Positions 6,252-7,085 of a stretch of DNA of 7,085 bases are shown piece after piece. The stretch covers positions 1-7,085 of the forward strand of contig CALHQK010000022.1 of NCBI GenBank assembly GCA_938037185.1, read 5' to 3'. Under the pieces are notes generated by a model. That model was not told the DNA's origin, searched no databases, and saw only the letters and a program-made list of their open reading frames with translations. Every line of letters starts with the position of its first letter. The first letter of the stretch is position 1. A program made the translations under genes and the position numbers. This DNA comes from an uncultured Riemerella sp. Its GTDB lineage: Bacteria; Bacteroidota; Bacteroidia; Flavobacteriales; Weeksellaceae.

Positions 6252-6256
6252 TAACT

Positions 6257-6895
6257 ATGAAAAACAAATATTATCAAATTTTAGAGAAAATTCTAAGAAA
6301 GGGCAAAGTTCAAGATAACAAGAAAGGAAGCATCAAATATCTTTTAGATGAGCAGTTAAAACTCTATCCATCAGATTTGTTGGAAATCTTTGAAGGGCAC
6401 ACAATCGCCAGAAACAAACTAAAAACAGAGCTTCAACTCTTTCAGAACGGAGAAAGATTGACAGAGAAATACAGAGAAGCAGGCATTAGTTGGTGGGATT
6501 ACTGCGGACCTATGCTGATAAATTCTTATCCGACTTACTTTGAGCAGCTGCCGTCTCTCATTGCGAAAATCAACAAGGAGAAACGCAACAGCAAGAACTA
6601 TGTGCTGTTTTTGGGCAGGAACGATACAGAGACCAATCAACAGCCCTGCCTGTCGCTGATTCAGTTCCAGATAGATAATGGAAAGTTGGTTATATCAGCT
6701 TATCAGCGTTCCAGCGACGCCTCGTTAGGGCTTCCTGCTGACCTTTACCACTTATATTTAATCAGCCGGCAGATTGATTTGCCTTTGAAATCCATCACGC
6801 TGACACTTGGTAATGTGCATATTTACGAGAATAACATAGACAGCACCAAAGGGCTGTTAAAGGGTGAGAAAGTGTCTTTTGAACTGAATGTGTGA
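6257..6895 (+). CDS. Short thymidylate-synthase-family protein, predicted dCMP-type (hydroxy)methylase
   Basis: This 212-residue protein is alignable by eye to E. coli ThyA. The N-terminal 'YYQILEKILRKGKVQD' matches the family opening. Glu59 ('TELQLF') and Trp80 ('GISWWDYC') match E. coli Glu58 and Trp80. Cys131 (QQPCLSLIQF) is the catalytic nucleophile. Arg151, Ser152 and Asp154 (YQRSSDASLGLP) match Arg166, Ser167 and Asp169, and His188/Tyr190 (GNVHIY) match His207/Tyr209. At the position of Asn177, which reads the uracil ring, it has Asp162 (LGLPADLYHL). Asp there is characteristic of dCMP hydroxymethylases such as T4 gp42, and an Asn-to-Asp mutation turns thymidylate synthase towards dCMP. 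The protein lacks roughly the last 55 residues of ThyA, including the folate-closing C-terminus, and two phosphate-binding arginines are changed. It is flanked by the long hairpin and a strong terminator. The fold is well supported; cytosine specificity is a prediction from one residue, and a thymidylate-type or non-catalytic role cannot be excluded. Confidence 0.8.
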   Translation: MKNKYYQILEKILRKGKVQDNKKGSIKYLLDEQLKLYPSDLLEIFEGHTIARNKLKTELQLFQNGERLTEKYREAGISWWDYCGPMLINSYPTYFEQLPSLIAKINKEKRNSKNYVLFLGRNDTETNQQPCLSLIQFQIDNGKLVISAYQRSSDASLGLPADLYHLYLISRQIDLPLKSITLTLGNVHIYENNIDSTKGLLKGEKVSFELNV

Positions 6896-6933
6896 TTTAA
6901 ACATTCTTTAAACAAGCTTTAAAACCACACTAA

Positions 6934-6959
6934 AAAAGCAGTCATTTGGACTGCTTTTC
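6934..6959 (+). terminator. Strong intrinsic terminator after the thymidylate-synthase-like gene
   Basis: AAAAGCAGTC (6934-6943) pairs perfectly with GACTGCTTTT (6949-6958) around the loop ATTTG. The A-rich left side and T-rich right side make it a typical terminator that could work in both directions. It lies 38 bases after the stop at 6895 and probably ends the late transcript. Confidence 0.85.
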
Positions 6960-6982
6960 TTATCTTTGTCTTGTCAATTTTT

Positions 6983-7021
6983 TTTGGACATTTTGTTTTA
7001 AAAGTTTGGACATTTTGTTTT
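6983..7021. repeat. Two 17-bp direct repeats, 22 bp apart
   Basis: TTTGGACATTTTGTTTT occurs at 6983-6999 and again, without mismatch, at 7005-7021. The offset is 22 bases, about two turns of DNA, so a dimeric protein could bind both copies on one face. They lie between the terminator and the start of the next gene (about 7052). This suits operators of a regulator, or repeated transposase-binding sites near an element end as in IS21-like elements or Mu-like phages. The sequence alone does not decide between these. Confidence 0.9.
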
Positions 7022-7051
7022 GCCGATTATACTAATTAAATATTAAAGTTT

Positions 7052-7085
7052 ATGCAATTAAGATTAAGAGAAAGAAAGCAGGCTA
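7052..7085 (+). CDS. Start of a further gene, cut off by the window end
   Basis: An ATG at 7052 opens a frame with 11 residues visible (MQLRLRERKQA) before the window ends. The basic, Arg-rich opening resembles the first turn of helix-turn-helix regulators, but so few residues support no assignment. It lies 30 bases after the second direct repeat and downstream of a strong terminator, so it should be a separate transcription unit. It could be a phage regulator, the first gene of another mobile element, or host sequence. Confidence 0.3.
   Translation, partial: MQLRLRERKQA

Noticed and set aside
6257..6895. Degraded copy of the host thyA gene
   Set aside because: The frame is intact, all main catalytic residues are kept and the changes are specific (Asn to Asp at the base-reading site), which fits a functional diverged enzyme better than decay.
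6961..6968. TATCTTTG as the -7 box of a promoter for the gene at 7052
   Set aside because: The box is a full match, but no TTG/TTTG sits 17-23 bases upstream; the nearest is 12 bases away inside the terminator loop. I left it as a possibility only.
1..7085. CRISPR array or tRNA genes
   Set aside because: No regularly spaced repeats occur beyond the two copies at 6983-7021, and I noticed no cloverleaf-like sequence with a T-arm motif.

Overview
The window looks like the tail end of the late region of a contractile-tailed (P2/Mu-type) prophage in a Bacteroidetes host, most likely of the Flavobacteriia. The evidence for the host is the low GC content, the weak or absent Shine-Dalgarno sequences, TAnnTTTG-type promoter boxes between genes, and several tail proteins of a style I associate with phages of this phylum. 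No head, integrase, transposase or endolysin gene lies inside the window. A complete prophage, a Mu-like transposable phage and a headless tailocin all remain possible.

From 1 to 3650 the genes are packed head to tail on the + strand, mostly overlapping or a few bases apart, in the conserved order of a contractile tail tip. The order is: end of a gpD-like hub protein, a gpV-like spike, a small unassigned protein, a gp25/gpW-like baseplate wedge protein, a LysM/tail-X protein, a gpJ-like baseplate protein, a gpI-like protein, and a tail-collar-type fibre protein with an HxH metal-binding motif. From 3662 to 5670 come a 93-aa fibre-associated protein and a 568-aa tail fibre. The middle of that fibre (about 4200-4720) is markedly more AT-rich than its two ends, which suggests a swapped module. 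A UUCG-capped hairpin follows it. Next is a 120-aa protein with one membrane segment and a long coiled coil (5719-6081), which could be a lysis protein.

The most unusual part is 6082-7085. A 175-base gap holds an 87-base, 37-bp hairpin. A good Bacteroidetes-type promoter points into it from the minus strand and a T5 run lies at the other end, so it may be a small structured minus-strand RNA. The next gene (6257-6895) encodes a short thymidylate-synthase-fold protein. It keeps the catalytic Cys but carries Asp where thymidylate synthases have the uracil-reading Asn. That change is the hallmark of dCMP hydroxymethylases and dCMP methylases, so the gene may feed cytosine modification of phage DNA. 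It ends in a strong intrinsic terminator and looks like a self-contained cargo gene (moron). Past it, two identical 17-bp repeats exactly 22 bp apart precede the start of another, truncated gene. They could be operators or transposase-binding sites at an element end.
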